From Lichenostomus cassidix (taxonomy: Eukaryota; Chordata; Aves; Passeriformes; Meliphagidae): 64,000 nucleotides of DNA. Under the pieces are notes generated by a model. It had not been told where the DNA came from and ran no database searches. It saw nothing but the letters and a program-made list of their open reading frames with translations. The position numbers and the translations under genes are program-made. Below, in pieces: positions 1 to 9,558 of the stretch. Location: the NCBI GenBank assembly GCA_008360975.2, contig VLJF02000840.1, positions 558,001-622,000 on the forward strand, written 5' to 3'. How positions within the stretch are numbered: position 1 is the first letter of the stretch; each line of letters begins with the position of its first letter.

Positions 1-1339
1 CTGGCCCCCACCTGGAGCTTCGTCACGTTGGGGACAGTGACAGCGGCCACTACCAGTGCCAGGCCAGTGACGGGGACAGTGTGGCTGAAAGCCTCACACT
101 GAATGTCACTGTCCTGGGTGAGCAGGACCCTCAGGCTTGGTGTGATCCCAAACGCGGCATCATCATTCCCTCCACCCCTGTCAACCCACACCTAATGCCA
201 GCCCCTCCCCCACCCTCAGCCCCGTCTCTGTCCCCGCAGTGCCCGTGGCCAATGCCACCATCACCCCTGGCCCCCCGGCACTCCAGGTGCGCACAGGTGA
301 CCCTGTGACCCTGCGCTGCTCGGTGCAGGTGGGCTCAGCACCTGTCACCTTCACCTGGCTGCACGATGGGCAGGAGGTGGCCCAGGGTCCCCTTCTGGAG
401 CTTGGGGACATCGATGTGGGACATTCTGGCACCTACCATTGCGTGGCCACCAACCAGCTAGATGAGCACCGTGTGTTCCGGGCGCTCAGCCCAGAGCTGG
501 CCCTGGAGGTGACACCACGGGGACACTGGGGCACAGGTGGGGCACAGGTGGGGTCATACGGGGTCACCGGGGGGTGTGGGGGTGTATGGGGTCACTCCTG
601 AAGTGAGTAGTGACCCTCATGACCCATCTGTCCCCCAGCAGTGGCTGTGAACGTCGGCAGGACCCTCCTGTTCCTGGTTCTACTCCTGGCTGTCATCGGG
701 GGCTGTCACTGGTGGCACCGCCCAGGTGGGTGACAGTGGGGAGGTTGGGGGTCCTGGAGTGAGGGGACCCCCAGAGTGTGGGGAGAGACGGGGCAGCACC
801 CAGAGCTCCTGAGCTGGGGGAAACAGAGCCCCCAGTGACCTTGGCTCAGGGTCCATGGGGGGGCTGGGGGGAATTTGATGGGTCTTGGTTGTGCTCCAGG
901 GGTGGCATTTGAGGGACATTGGGGTGGCACTTGGGAGATCCTGGGGGGTTTAGGGAGCTCTTGGAGGTTCGTGCAGGGATGCTGGGGGTTCTTTCATGGG
1001 TCCTGTGGGAGTTTCGTGGCTGCCCCTCCCTGCCCCTCCCTTCAGGGCTTGAGGCTCAGAATGTTGGGGGCATTGGGGGTGTTGGGAACACTGCGGTGGT
1101 GCAGAAATTCATGGGGTTCCAGTGTTCCTGGCATCCAGGGGGGAAACAGTGTTCGGTGGGAATCTGGGCTGCAGTGGGGATTTGGTGTTCCTGAGGGGAT
1201 TTGGGGGTCCCGTGGGTGGTTGGAGTTCCCGAGGACCCAGGAATGTTCAGGGGTCTCGGGGACCTCACAGTCACCTCCTCCCCTTTTCCTTGCAGGAGCC
1301 AGGAAGCCTCAGGACAGGCGAGGGGGTCTCCGGCCATGA
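1..1339 (+). CDS. Gene A: 3' part of an FCRL-like receptor, activating type (NxxR membrane exon, short tail)
   Basis: This is the 3' end of a receptor gene whose 5' exons lie left of the window. Exons are 1-117 (end of D4, with the HYQC cysteine and TLNVTV), 240-536 (D5, 297 nt, starts VPVANATITPG with an N-glycosylation site), 642-725 (membrane exon, 84 nt) and 1296-1339 (tail). All junctions are phase 1. The membrane exon reads AVNVGR followed by a leucine-rich segment. N-x-x-R at this position is known from activating receptors that pair with the FcRgamma chain. The tail is only about 15 residues (ends RRGGLRP, TGA) and has no tyrosine, so no ITIM. The splice donor that follows this exon in ITIM-type copies is GC here, so reading through to the stop is likely. 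ATTAAA lies at 1415-1420. Gene G shares this 3' end. The family assignment is firm; activating function is inferred. Confidence 0.85.
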
Positions 1340-1414
1340 CTCCCCATTCACCCTCCCAGCCCCAGGGGGCACAGGACCCTTTTCCTTTTATTGGACCCAA
1401 AACGCTGTTTTTTT

Positions 1415-1420
1415 ATTAAA
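1415..1420 (+). promoter_or_regulatory. Poly(A) signal of gene A
   Basis: ATTAAA lies 76 bases after the gene A stop codon. The equivalent signal is kept in the homologous 3' end of gene G. Confidence 0.6.
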
Positions 1421-1589
1421 GCGGGAGAAATGGGGTTTGTTTGTTCAGCTCTGTCTGTTCAGCTCGGGAAGGAGGAGGGTCCAGGTCAGGAGGTTGAGCA
1501 GATCCTTGTGGGATTTGCAGGATTTCTGGGGCTCTCTCAGTCCCTTGGGGAGGGTGACAAAATGATCAACCGGGGCATTTCTGGACTGG

Positions 1590-2060
1590 TTTCCTCGCAG
1601 CCGCCCCGAGAGCCCCGAGAGCCCCGGGATGGAGCCGGGGGCAGCCTGAGGTGTCCCCCGAGCCCAGCCCAGCCCCGCCGCAGCCCTGCCCGGTGCCCCC
1701 CGGTGCCCAAAGCCCCGCAGCCGGCGCTCCCCGAGCGGCTCTGAGCCCCGCAGCTGCTGCGGAGCCTCGGCCGGGCTCAGCCCTGGGGCGGGCGGGGGGC
1801 GCCGGGAGGGAGGGAGCGGGAGGCTGGGGGAGAGCAGGGAGCCCGGCAGGAGCCGCCGGGCCTGCGGGAGCGGAGTGCTGGGCTCGGTCACCGGGGCAGG
1901 TGGCGCTGCCATGGCGCTGCGAGTGGCGCGACTGTCCCGGGCTGCGGCAGCGACGGTGGCCATGTGTCCGGAGCGGCTGGGACAGCGTGTCCGGAGCCAC
2001 TGTGGCCATCCAGCCGGGATCACCCCCAGCCCCAGCACTGCCGCGGGGCAGAGCCGCTGC
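1590..2060. other. CpG-rich island, copy 1
   Basis: This stretch is very GC- and CpG-rich, unlike its surroundings, and near-identical to about 57755-58205. It contains an ATG in a strong context at 1911 (GCCATGGCGCTGCGAG) that opens a short arginine/alanine-rich reading frame (MALRVARLSRAAAATV), resembling a mitochondrial targeting leader. The frame soon runs into low-complexity sequence and no downstream exon was found. CpG-depleted relatives occur near 9390-9490 and 39720-40140. It could be a promoter, a fragment of an unrelated gene, or part of a repeat. No function is assigned. Confidence 0.5.
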
Positions 2061-2070
2061 TGGGTATTTC

Positions 2071-2540
2071 CACACTTTTCCCTCTCATCTGGTGGCCACA
2101 GCCAGAACCCAAACATTCTTTCTGGGAGCTTCCAAAGTGCTGCAGGTTTGAGCCAGGAAGGAGAAGGCTCCAGGTCACCTTGTTGAGCAGATTGTTGTTG
2201 TCTTTGCAGGAGTTCTGAGGCTCTCTCAGTCCCTTGGCCAGAGGGATAAAATGATCAATTGCTGTATTTCTTGACTGGTTCCCTCCCAGCTGCCCCTGCA
2301 CTGTTGGTTTCCACCCAGCCCTGCTCTGAAAACCATCAAAGGCCCTCGCAGAGCCACTGCTTGAGCTCCAGTTGGTTTCTGTGCTTCTTGCAGGGCTGAG
2401 CAAACCACAGCTAGGTCTTTTTCCCCCACACAATTCTCACCTTTGAGCAGCTCTAAAGCTGTGAGAATCAAAGGGGGCCAAGGGGGCAGGTGGGAGCCTC
2501 AGGTGCTGGCTGCCCCTGGGGCTGGCCAGAGCAGGGCTGG
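2071..2540 (+). repeat. Interspersed repeat R1, copy 1
   Basis: About 400-470 bp. It runs from a TTCCACACTTTTCCCTCTC motif, through a GTTGTTGTCTTTGCAGGAG motif, to a block ending near CTGTGAGAATCAAAG. It recurs near 11548, 29430 (reverse), 32165, 46990 (reverse) and 51820. Its reverse strand carries a recurrent frame of about 80 codons (VVCSALQEAQKPTG) that is truncated differently in the copies. It is treated as a repeat, not a gene. Confidence 0.7.
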
Positions 2541-2890
2541 CCAATGCCCATCCCTGTGCAGTGGGGCTGTGCCATGGCTGAGCTCTACACTTGGATGGGC
2601 ACTGGCTGCAAGGAGGAGGAGTTTGGGAGCTCCTTCCTGCCTGGGGCTGCATTCCCAAGCTGCTCTTCCCGGCTCAGATCCTCCAGGTGAACAGCAATGT
2701 TGGAGAAGACTGGAACAGGTTTTCTCTCAAAACCCAATAAACCCAACTTGTCCCAACCCCCAGGACAGAAACCCATGGAGAGGATGGTGGAGAGCAGGAG
2801 AGGAATAGGGCAGCTCCCAACAGCTTCAACCCCTCCAGATTTGGGAAGTTTGATCCCTGCGTCAGCAATTTGAGGCCAAATCAGGCATTT
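2541..2890. other. Intergenic, no gene seen
   Basis: Between repeat R1 and the distal promoter block of gene B. Only short, unsupported frames are present and no splice-consistent exon was found. Confidence 0.4.
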
Positions 2891-3123
2891 CCAGGGGGAA
2901 AAAGCTGCATCTAGGATGTGTCCAGGTTCCCTCCAGAACCGCCAACCCCCAGGCGAGGACCCCCCCAGCCGGGATGTGTCACCCCTGGGACAGGACCCTC
3001 CCTGGACATGTCACCCCCAGAACAGGGACACCCCGGACAGGACCCCCCTGGATGTGTCCCCCTGGACAGAACCTGCCCCCCCGTCTGATTCTCAGCACAA
3101 ACAGCCACTTCCTTCTGCTGCAG

Positions 3124-3142
3124 GAAAGAGAAAGTGAAAGTG
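3124..3142 (+). promoter_or_regulatory. ISRE/IRF-like element upstream of gene B
   Basis: GAAAGAGAAAGTGAAAGTG contains the GAAANNGAAA core bound by IRF factors. An ETS-like CTTCCTTCTG lies just before it. It sits 941 bp upstream of the gene B ATG and is conserved in position before genes C, D, F and G. Regulatory function is inferred from motif and conservation. Confidence 0.5.
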
Positions 3143-3479
3143 TTGGAGGCACAGCTGGATACCCCCATCCCCCACAGCCCCCCCCCCCCTCCCTGCAGCC
3201 CCTGCACCCCCATTTTCCACCTGTTACCTGCTCAGGTGCTCCCCAGGACTGGGGAGTCAGGAAATGCAGGGGCAGTGTGTGTGAAAGTGAGGCAAATAAA
3301 GAATATATAGAAATAGAGGAAAAAGACCCTGGGAGATTGGGGCAAAGAACCAAAGCCCCCTGGGACTGCCCTGTGGTGTCCCCTCAATCTATGAGCACCC
3401 CGGGGGCTGTGCTGGACTCTGTGTCACCACAAAATCTGAGGCAGCCAGTGAAGGAGCTGTGACCCATGTGCTCACCCAG

Positions 3480-3960
3480 CCACTGCCCTGGAACCTCCAT
3501 TGTCCTGGGAACACAACCATGGGATCCCCATTGCCTTGGTCCCTCCATCCCTGGGACCACCATTCCAGGGCTCCCACTGCCCAGGGTCTCCATTTCCCAG
3601 GACCTTCCTTTGATCCATTCCCACGGGGACCTCCATTCCCCCACCACCCCCATCCCTGGGACCTCCATCCCATGACCTGAGTTCCCTGGAGCCTGCTTTC
3701 CCCAGGGACCCCTACACATTTGGACCCCCATTCCCAGGCAACCCATCCCCTGTGACTCCCCCTCCTCAGGACTCCCATTCCTCTGGACCTCCATTCCCAG
3801 GAACTCCCCTCCCAGGAAATCCTGGGACCTTCCCAGGACCTCATTCCTGCCCCCAGTTTCCCCTGGACACAAACCCAGGCTCACCGCATCTCCTGATCCC
3901 CCCAATCCTGGGCCCTTATTTTCCACCAGGTCCCACCAGGTCCCCAGCCTGCCCCCAGCC
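3480..3960. repeat. Decayed minisatellite in gene B 5' flank
   Basis: Irregular tandem units of roughly 20-30 bp around CCCATTCCCTGGGACC. The same array sits between distal and proximal promoter blocks at about 13040-13440, 28080-28480 (reverse), 32840-33230, 45590-46010 (reverse), 50115-50470 (reverse), 53170-53420 and 58730-58915. The many open frames across it are low-complexity shadows. Confidence 0.7.
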
Positions 3961-3980
3961 TGTCACCACCCTGCCCCCAG

Positions 3981-4060
3981 CAAGGGCCACCTACACGTGG
4001 GGACGAAATGTGAAATCGCTTCCTTCCCCTTCATCCGAAGAGTCACCACCCAGGGGACAG
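3981..4060 (+). promoter_or_regulatory. Proximal conserved block of gene B
   Basis: A conserved block 30-100 bp before the start codon carries an E-box-like CACGTG and a polypyrimidine ETS/PU.1-like CGCTTCCTTCCCCTT, then CACCACCCAGGGGACAG. Related blocks precede every complete 5' end in the cluster (about 13501, 27925-28005 reverse, 33301, 45441-45525 reverse, 53461 and 60931). No TATA box is seen. It is probably the core promoter or 5' UTR. Confidence 0.5.
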
Positions 4061-4082
4061 CAGCGTGTGACAGCCAGCCTGG

Positions 4083-7000
4083 ATGGCCGGGGACACCGGG
4101 ATGGCCGGGAAGGTGGCACTGCTCCTGTGGGGTGAGTGCCCTGGGCACAGGCCTGATGCACAGGGATGGGTCCTGGTGAGGCAGAGAGCGGTGGGGAGGG
4201 GGCACAGGGGGGCTGTGGGGTCCTCTGAGTTCCCCAAAGCAAGCAGTGCTGCACCATGGTGTGACGGGGATCATGGGGTGGCTGTGGGGACAGGAACAGG
4301 GGGATAGGAATGGGGGGACAGAAATGGGGAATAGGGATAGGGGGACAAGTATATGGCAGTAGGCACCTTGGTACAGCATCAGCTGTGGGCTCAGGGACAG
4401 GGGGACAGGGGGACAGGGGACAGGGGGACAGGGGGACAAGGGGACAAGCACCATGCAGATGGGCATTGTGGAGGAGATGCTGTGGGGCTGATGAGGGTGA
4501 TCTCTGCCAGCATGGGATGTCTATAGAGTCGCCATGCCCAGAGTGTCCACAGTGTCCCCATGTCCTGCCTCAACCCAGGGTGGCTGTGATGTCTCTCTCT
4601 GTCCCTGAGATGTCTATGCCCCATGGGTGTTTGAACAGGGACAGTTTGGGGACAGCCCCCACTAGCATCCCCCAGGGGCTGCTGTCCCCACAGTGCCACC
4701 CCCACCCAGATCCTCTCCCTTCTCCCTTCCAGCCCAGACCCTCAGCCTCACTGGTGAGTCCTCAGGGGATGCCATGTCCCTGCCCTGCTGTCCCCAGCCC
4801 CACAGTGGCCCTGGCAGGCTGGTGTCCCCTGTCACCCACAGGTGCCCAGACCACCCAGCTCCTCGTGGATCCCCCCTGGACGCCGGCAGTGCTGTGGGAC
4901 CGAGTGACACTGACCTGCCAGGGCTCGGGGACTCCTGGTGCCATCACCTGGTACAAGAATAGGCGGAACTGGGAGCAGAAGAAAACTGACCGTTTCCTTG
5001 TCACCCAGAGTGGCACCTACAAGTGTGAGAGACCTGGCACCGGGGTCAGCAACCCTGTGAGCATCTTAGATGGTGAGTGGGGATGGGGTCTGGGTGGGCT
5101 GCACTCCGTGGGTGGTCACACACTCCTCATGTGATGAAAGCCTGTCTTCTGCTCATGGTGACATTCCAGTTCATCCGAGTTCATCCCAGTGCACACCAGT
5201 GCATCTCATTGTGATGGGACAGCCCTGGTGCATCCAGGTGCCATGGGATTTCCCCTGGTGTCCCCTGGGTCCCTGGGCACACTGCAGCTCAGAACCCCTC
5301 AGTGCCATGGGGACTCTGCTGTCCCACAGACCGGCTGGTGCTGCAGATGTCAGCAGGGACACTGCTGGAGGGGGACACGGTGACACTGCGCTGCCGGGGC
5401 TGGCAGGACAACCTGGTCTCTGAGGTGCGATTTTACCGTGAGAAGAAGGAATTGTGGGGGTCCCATGGTGGGACCAAGCTGTCCCTGTCCCCCCTGCAGC
5501 TGCAACACAGCGGCCGCTACCACTGCACGGCCAAGGTGGGCTCCAAACAGTCAGCGTTCGAGAAGTCAGCGCCAGTGACAGTGACAGTGCATGGTGAGCA
5601 CCCCACAGCTGGGACCCTGATACCCAAACACGCCCACAGCCACTTCCCAGAAGACTTGGAGTCACAAAACACCCACTTTTGTCTCCTTCCCAGAGCTCTT
5701 CTCGGTGCCGGTGCTGGAGCTGGAGGGTCCCCCTGAGCCCACCGAGGGGTCCCCCCTGAATCTCAGCTGCCTCAGCACCCCCAGCCCCCTGCGGCCCCGA
5801 GCCCCCCTCCTGCACCTCTTCTACCGGGACGGGCAGTTGCTGGGGGGCCCGCAGGGGTCCCCGCAGCTCCTGCTGCCCGCCGTGGGGGTCTCCCACTCGG
5901 GCAGTTACAGCTGCGAGGTGCGCTCCGAGGGGGGGGCCGTGCGGAAGAGCAGCGCCCGGCTCCGCGTCACGGTGCGCAGTGAGTGCGGGGATGGGCACGG
6001 CAACCCCCACAGCCTCCCCGGGTACCCCAGCCCTGTCTGAGTACCCCCATTCCTACCAGACACCCTTGCATTGCATCTCCCTATTCCTCACTGGGCTCTC
6101 CCTATCACTGCCCGGGTCCCTTCATCCTTTCCCAGGTGTCACCCAATGTCCTCCCATCATTGTCCCAGGTCCCTGCATTCCCCCCTGGGTCCTCCCACTT
6201 CTCTCTGAGATTCCTCCATGGTCACCACATCCCACCATCCCCATCTGGTTCTCCACATCTTTCACTGGTGTCCCCCACATCCATCTCCAGGTCTCCCCTC
6301 CATGAATCCTCCATCCCTCCCTGGGTTCCCTTCCTCTCCTTTCCAAACTGCTCAACAATCTCTTGGCTCCCTTCTTTATCAATGTGGTACCCTCACTCCT
6401 CTCTGACCTTCCCTACCTCCCTTGGTCCCTCACTGTTCCCTGTGTCTCCCACCCCTACCCAGGACCCCCAACCCACCCATCTCCCCCCACAGGGGTCTCA
6501 CTCTTGAAGGTGTCCCTGTCAGTGCAGCCCCCCGGTGGACAGGTGGCACTGGGTGACAGCCTGATGCTGAGCTGCACGGTGGCCACAGGGAGAGGTCCCC
6601 TGTCCTTCTCCTGGCACCGGGAAGGCTTGGCCACACCTCTGGGCACTGGCCCCCACCTGGAGCTGCACAACGTTGGGGACAATGACAGCGGCCACTACCA
6701 GTGCCGGGCCAGTGATGGGAAAAGCGTGGCTGAGAGCCCCACACTAAATGTCACTGTTCTGGGTGAGTGGGACCCTCGGGCTGGGGGTGACTCCACCCAT
6801 GATATTGTCACCCCACCATCCCTGTCAACCCACACCGTGTTCCAGCCCCTCCCCCAGCCTCAGCCCCGTCTCTGTCCCCACAGTGCCCGTGGCCAATGCC
6901 ACCATCACCCCTGGCCCCCCGGCACTCCAGGTGCACACAGGTGACCCCGTGAACCTGAGCTGCTCGGTGCAGGTGGGCTCAGCACCTGTCACCTTCACCT

Positions 7001-8156
7001 GGCTGTACAACGGGAAGGAGGTGGCCCAGGGTCCCCTCCTGGAGCTTGGGGACATCGGTGTGGGACATTCTGGCACCTACCAGTGCGTGGCCACCAACCA
7101 GCTGGATGAGCACCGTGTGTTCCGGGCTCTCAGCCCAGAGCTGGCCCTGGAGGTGACACTGCAGGGACACTGGGGCACAGGTGGGGTCATACAGGGTCCC
7201 TGTAGGGGTCTGAGACCCCTGGGTCTTTGGTGACCCTGGTTTGTCCCCGCTCTGTCCCTGGCAGTGACACAGAGGGAACAGAGCACAGGAGGGGAACTCC
7301 TGATGTCACTGGCATTGCAGCATCTGTGGGGTGATGGGTGACCCTGATGTGTCCCTCTCTGTCCCCAGCAGTGGCCGCAGGAGTCAGTGGTTCCCTGTCG
7401 TTCCTGGTCCTGCTCGTGGGTGTCATCATGGCCTGGCACCGGTGGCACCGCCTGGGTGGGTGACAATGGGGATCCCAGTGAGCTGTGGGAAGTCCCACTT
7501 AAGACGGCAGGAGCTGAGCCCCAAGTGACCTTGTTTTGGGGTTCTGTGAGGTTTGGTGAGGTGTTGGAGGCTCGTGTAGGGATGTTGGAGGTTCTTTCAG
7601 AGATCCTGGGAGGCTTTGGAGAATTCCCCCTGCTGGGTTTGGGGTTCTGTGGGCTCAGGGGTTGTTCAGGGGTTCTGGGGGGAATTGAGGGTCCAATGGA
7701 GGTTCAGGATTTCTGTGTATGATCAGGGGCCCTGGGTACCCCACAGTAACCTCCTCTCTTTCCTTTCCAGCTGCCAGGAAGCACCAGGACAGGTGAGTGG
7801 GAGGCTCCAGCCATTATGAACCTTTTACCCCAACCCCTATCACCTCCCATCCCCTCCCACACATCCCCTTTATCCCCTCAGGGTCCCCCCGGAGCCCCCA
7901 GCTCCCCCAGAGGAGGGGGAGGTGCTGTACACCCATGTCATGAGCACCAAGCGAAAGGGGGGTGAGTATCAGAGTGGCACACACAGGGACATGTCACCCA
8001 CTGGTGTCACCCCTCACCCAGATCCTACAGCCAGTGTCTCTCGCAGGGCCCCCCTGTGCCACTGTCCCCCAGGAAACCCAGGTGACCTACGCAGAGCTGC
8101 CAGGAACCCATGGGCGACCGCGGGAACCAAGTGACATCTACGAGAACATGCAGTGA
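4083..8156 (+). CDS. Gene B: intact FCRL-like inhibitory receptor, five Ig domains, ITIM tail
   Basis: Membrane receptor of the Fc receptor-like family, predicted 570 aa. Exons: 4083-4131 and 4733-4753 (signal peptide, the second exactly 21 nt), 4842-5072 (D1, residues 24-100), 5330-5593 (D2, 101-188, starts DRLVLQ), 5694-5978 (D3, 189-283, ELFSVPVLELEG), 6493-6762 (D4, 284-373, SWHRE and HYQC), 6884-7180 (D5, 374-472), 7372-7455 (membrane segment), 7771-7792, 7882-7961 and 8047-8156 (tail). Exon lengths sum to an exact reading frame without stops, and Ig exons are phase 1-1. Each Ig domain keeps its two cysteines. Tail motifs are VLYTHV (Tyr524) and VTYAEL (Tyr549), both ITIMs, plus a terminal DIYENM (Tyr566). 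These ITIMs are expected to recruit SHP phosphatases. D1-D2 resemble the Fc-binding pair of FcgammaRs; the ligand is unknown. Start: first ATG, same frame as the leader. Confidence 0.92.
4280..4450 (+). repeat. Intron 1 GGGGACA minisatellite with G-run cluster
   Basis: Intron 1 of gene B holds repeats of GGGGGACA/GGGGATA. At about 4392-4444 at least seven G-runs of three or more lie a few bases apart on the coding strand, which fits the G-quadruplex pattern. Weaker versions occupy intron 1 of C (13800-13960), E (33600-33780), G (53780-53860), H (61200-61310), D and F (reverse). Confidence 0.6.
7366..7371 (+). promoter_or_regulatory. NAGNAG tandem splice acceptor before membrane exon, gene B
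   Basis: The acceptor reads CAGCAG. Either AG keeps the frame and adds or omits one alanine before VAAG. The same CAGCAG occurs before the membrane exon in A, D, F and G, whereas C and E have one AG. Confidence 0.5.
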
Positions 8157-8233
8157 CACTGGAGGGACTGGAGAGCACTGGCAGAAACTGGAGGACCCAG
8201 TGCTCTGCTGTTAGGCCCAAAATGCAGCTATAG

Positions 8234-8239
8234 ATTAAA
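8234..8239 (+). promoter_or_regulatory. Poly(A) signal of gene B
   Basis: ATTAAA lies 78 bases after the gene B stop. In genes C and E the matching position reads GTTAAA (about 17826 and 38181), a weaker or lost signal. Confidence 0.55.
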
Positions 8240-9558
8240 CTGGCAGAAGTGGTGTTTCTTTGTTCAGCTCTCTCAGGCTTTAGCAATGAGATTCTCCAAT
8301 TTCAGGCTGCCACTAAAAACCAGGGGCTGCTGCCCCTCACCCTCCCAGTGGAGGCACAAAAGGCAAAGATCCCAAAGGGCTGAGAGAAGAACAATTTCCT
8401 GCAAACAGCAATGACAGAAGAAAACCAACAGCAACAGCAACAAGATTCAGAATCAGAAGGGTCAGAAAAGGAATGATTTCCAGGGAAAGCCCCCGACAAG
8501 GAACAAACCCCAGACGCTGCCCCCAGCATGATTCCCCTGCCAGGAGGAACCTGGCAGGGTCCTGGACATTCATTGCTTTGATGGCCAAAGCAGCCTTCAG
8601 GAGGCTCTGGATTCTCTTCTCCCCTGTCTCCAAACCCTGCTTGATCCCCTGCTTTGCTCTGGTCAGGGTCAGATTGGGCAGGGCCAGCTCGACTGGGAGC
8701 TCCTCTGGTGCTGAGGGACCAGGGGGCATTTGCTGCAGGTGTGTCCCAAAGGCTGAAGCTCCCAGCACCCCTTGCTCTCTGCATGTCCTTTAACAGCCCA
8801 TTCCAGTGTGGGATCTTTCCCCAAGGCTGGGGAACCACAGGGAATGGGATCCATCCCTGCAGGGCCAGGTTCTTTGTCCCCAGTGTCTGTGAGGTTCTTT
8901 GGAGAATGAGTTCCAATGTTGGATTCAATTCTTTCTGCAGGGCTGTGTTGCCATAAGACTTCCTTTCCCAGGCCCAGCACAATGTTCCCAGGGGCACAGG
9001 GAGCCTTTCCAGCCATCCAGGGCTTGCTTCTCCCCCCAGGTGCCTCCAGCTTTGGGGAGTGTGATCCAGTCAATCTGCCAGGCCTGCCCAGACTGGGATT
9101 TCATCCCTCATCCTCCATCCCACAGGGGCTTGACCTGCCTGTGCCCTGTGTGATCACAGCACATTTCCCTTTCCTGGAGTGATGGTGTCCATGGGGAAAT
9201 CCACATCAGCGCCAGGATGTGTGGCTGAGACTTTCCCTTTACTCACCTAGCCCATCCCTGGCAGTGTGGGCATTTGAAAGAGCTGAGCTCCAGTGCCAAT
9301 CCCTTCTGACGTGGCTCCAAGCCCTTCCTGAGCTGTCAGGATCTCTTGTTCTGTTGGGCTGGGACATGGCTCAGGTGGCAGCTGCCATTGTGCTCTGCGT
9401 GCTGTGACTGTCACTGGCTGTGGGGACTGACAGTGGCAATGTGTCCAAAGCGACTGTGATAGAGTGTCCCAATTTGCCACGGCAATGACCCCAAGAGCTC
9501 TCAGAACTCACAGGATGCCCTGGAAAAAGTGTGGGAAACAAAGGGTTTGAAGGGTTTG
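8240..9558. other. 3' flank of gene B, no gene seen
   Basis: The first 400 bp (to about 8640) are shared with the 3' flanks of C (17800-17912 and 18549-18716) and E (38160-38340), so they belong to the duplicated gene unit. About 9390-9490 is a CpG-poor relative of the 1590 island. No exon-like structure was recognised. Confidence 0.5.

Noticed and set aside
181..432. Antisense frames of about 83 codons over every D5 exon
   Set aside because: These are shadows of the highly conserved D5 exon on the opposite strand.
1445..2116. Reverse-strand frame of 223 codons over the CpG island
   Set aside because: High GC removes stops on both strands. The equivalent at 57599-58441 has a different end, and no domain is recognisable.
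2226..2471. Recurrent reverse frame (VVCSALQEAQKPTG) in repeat R1
   Set aside because: It is shared because R1 is repeated. Ends and frames differ among copies through indels, and there is no start or splice support.
3384..3926. Methionine/glycine-rich reverse frame before gene B
   Set aside because: It is the reverse strand of the decayed promoter minisatellite, and similar junk frames occur before every copy.
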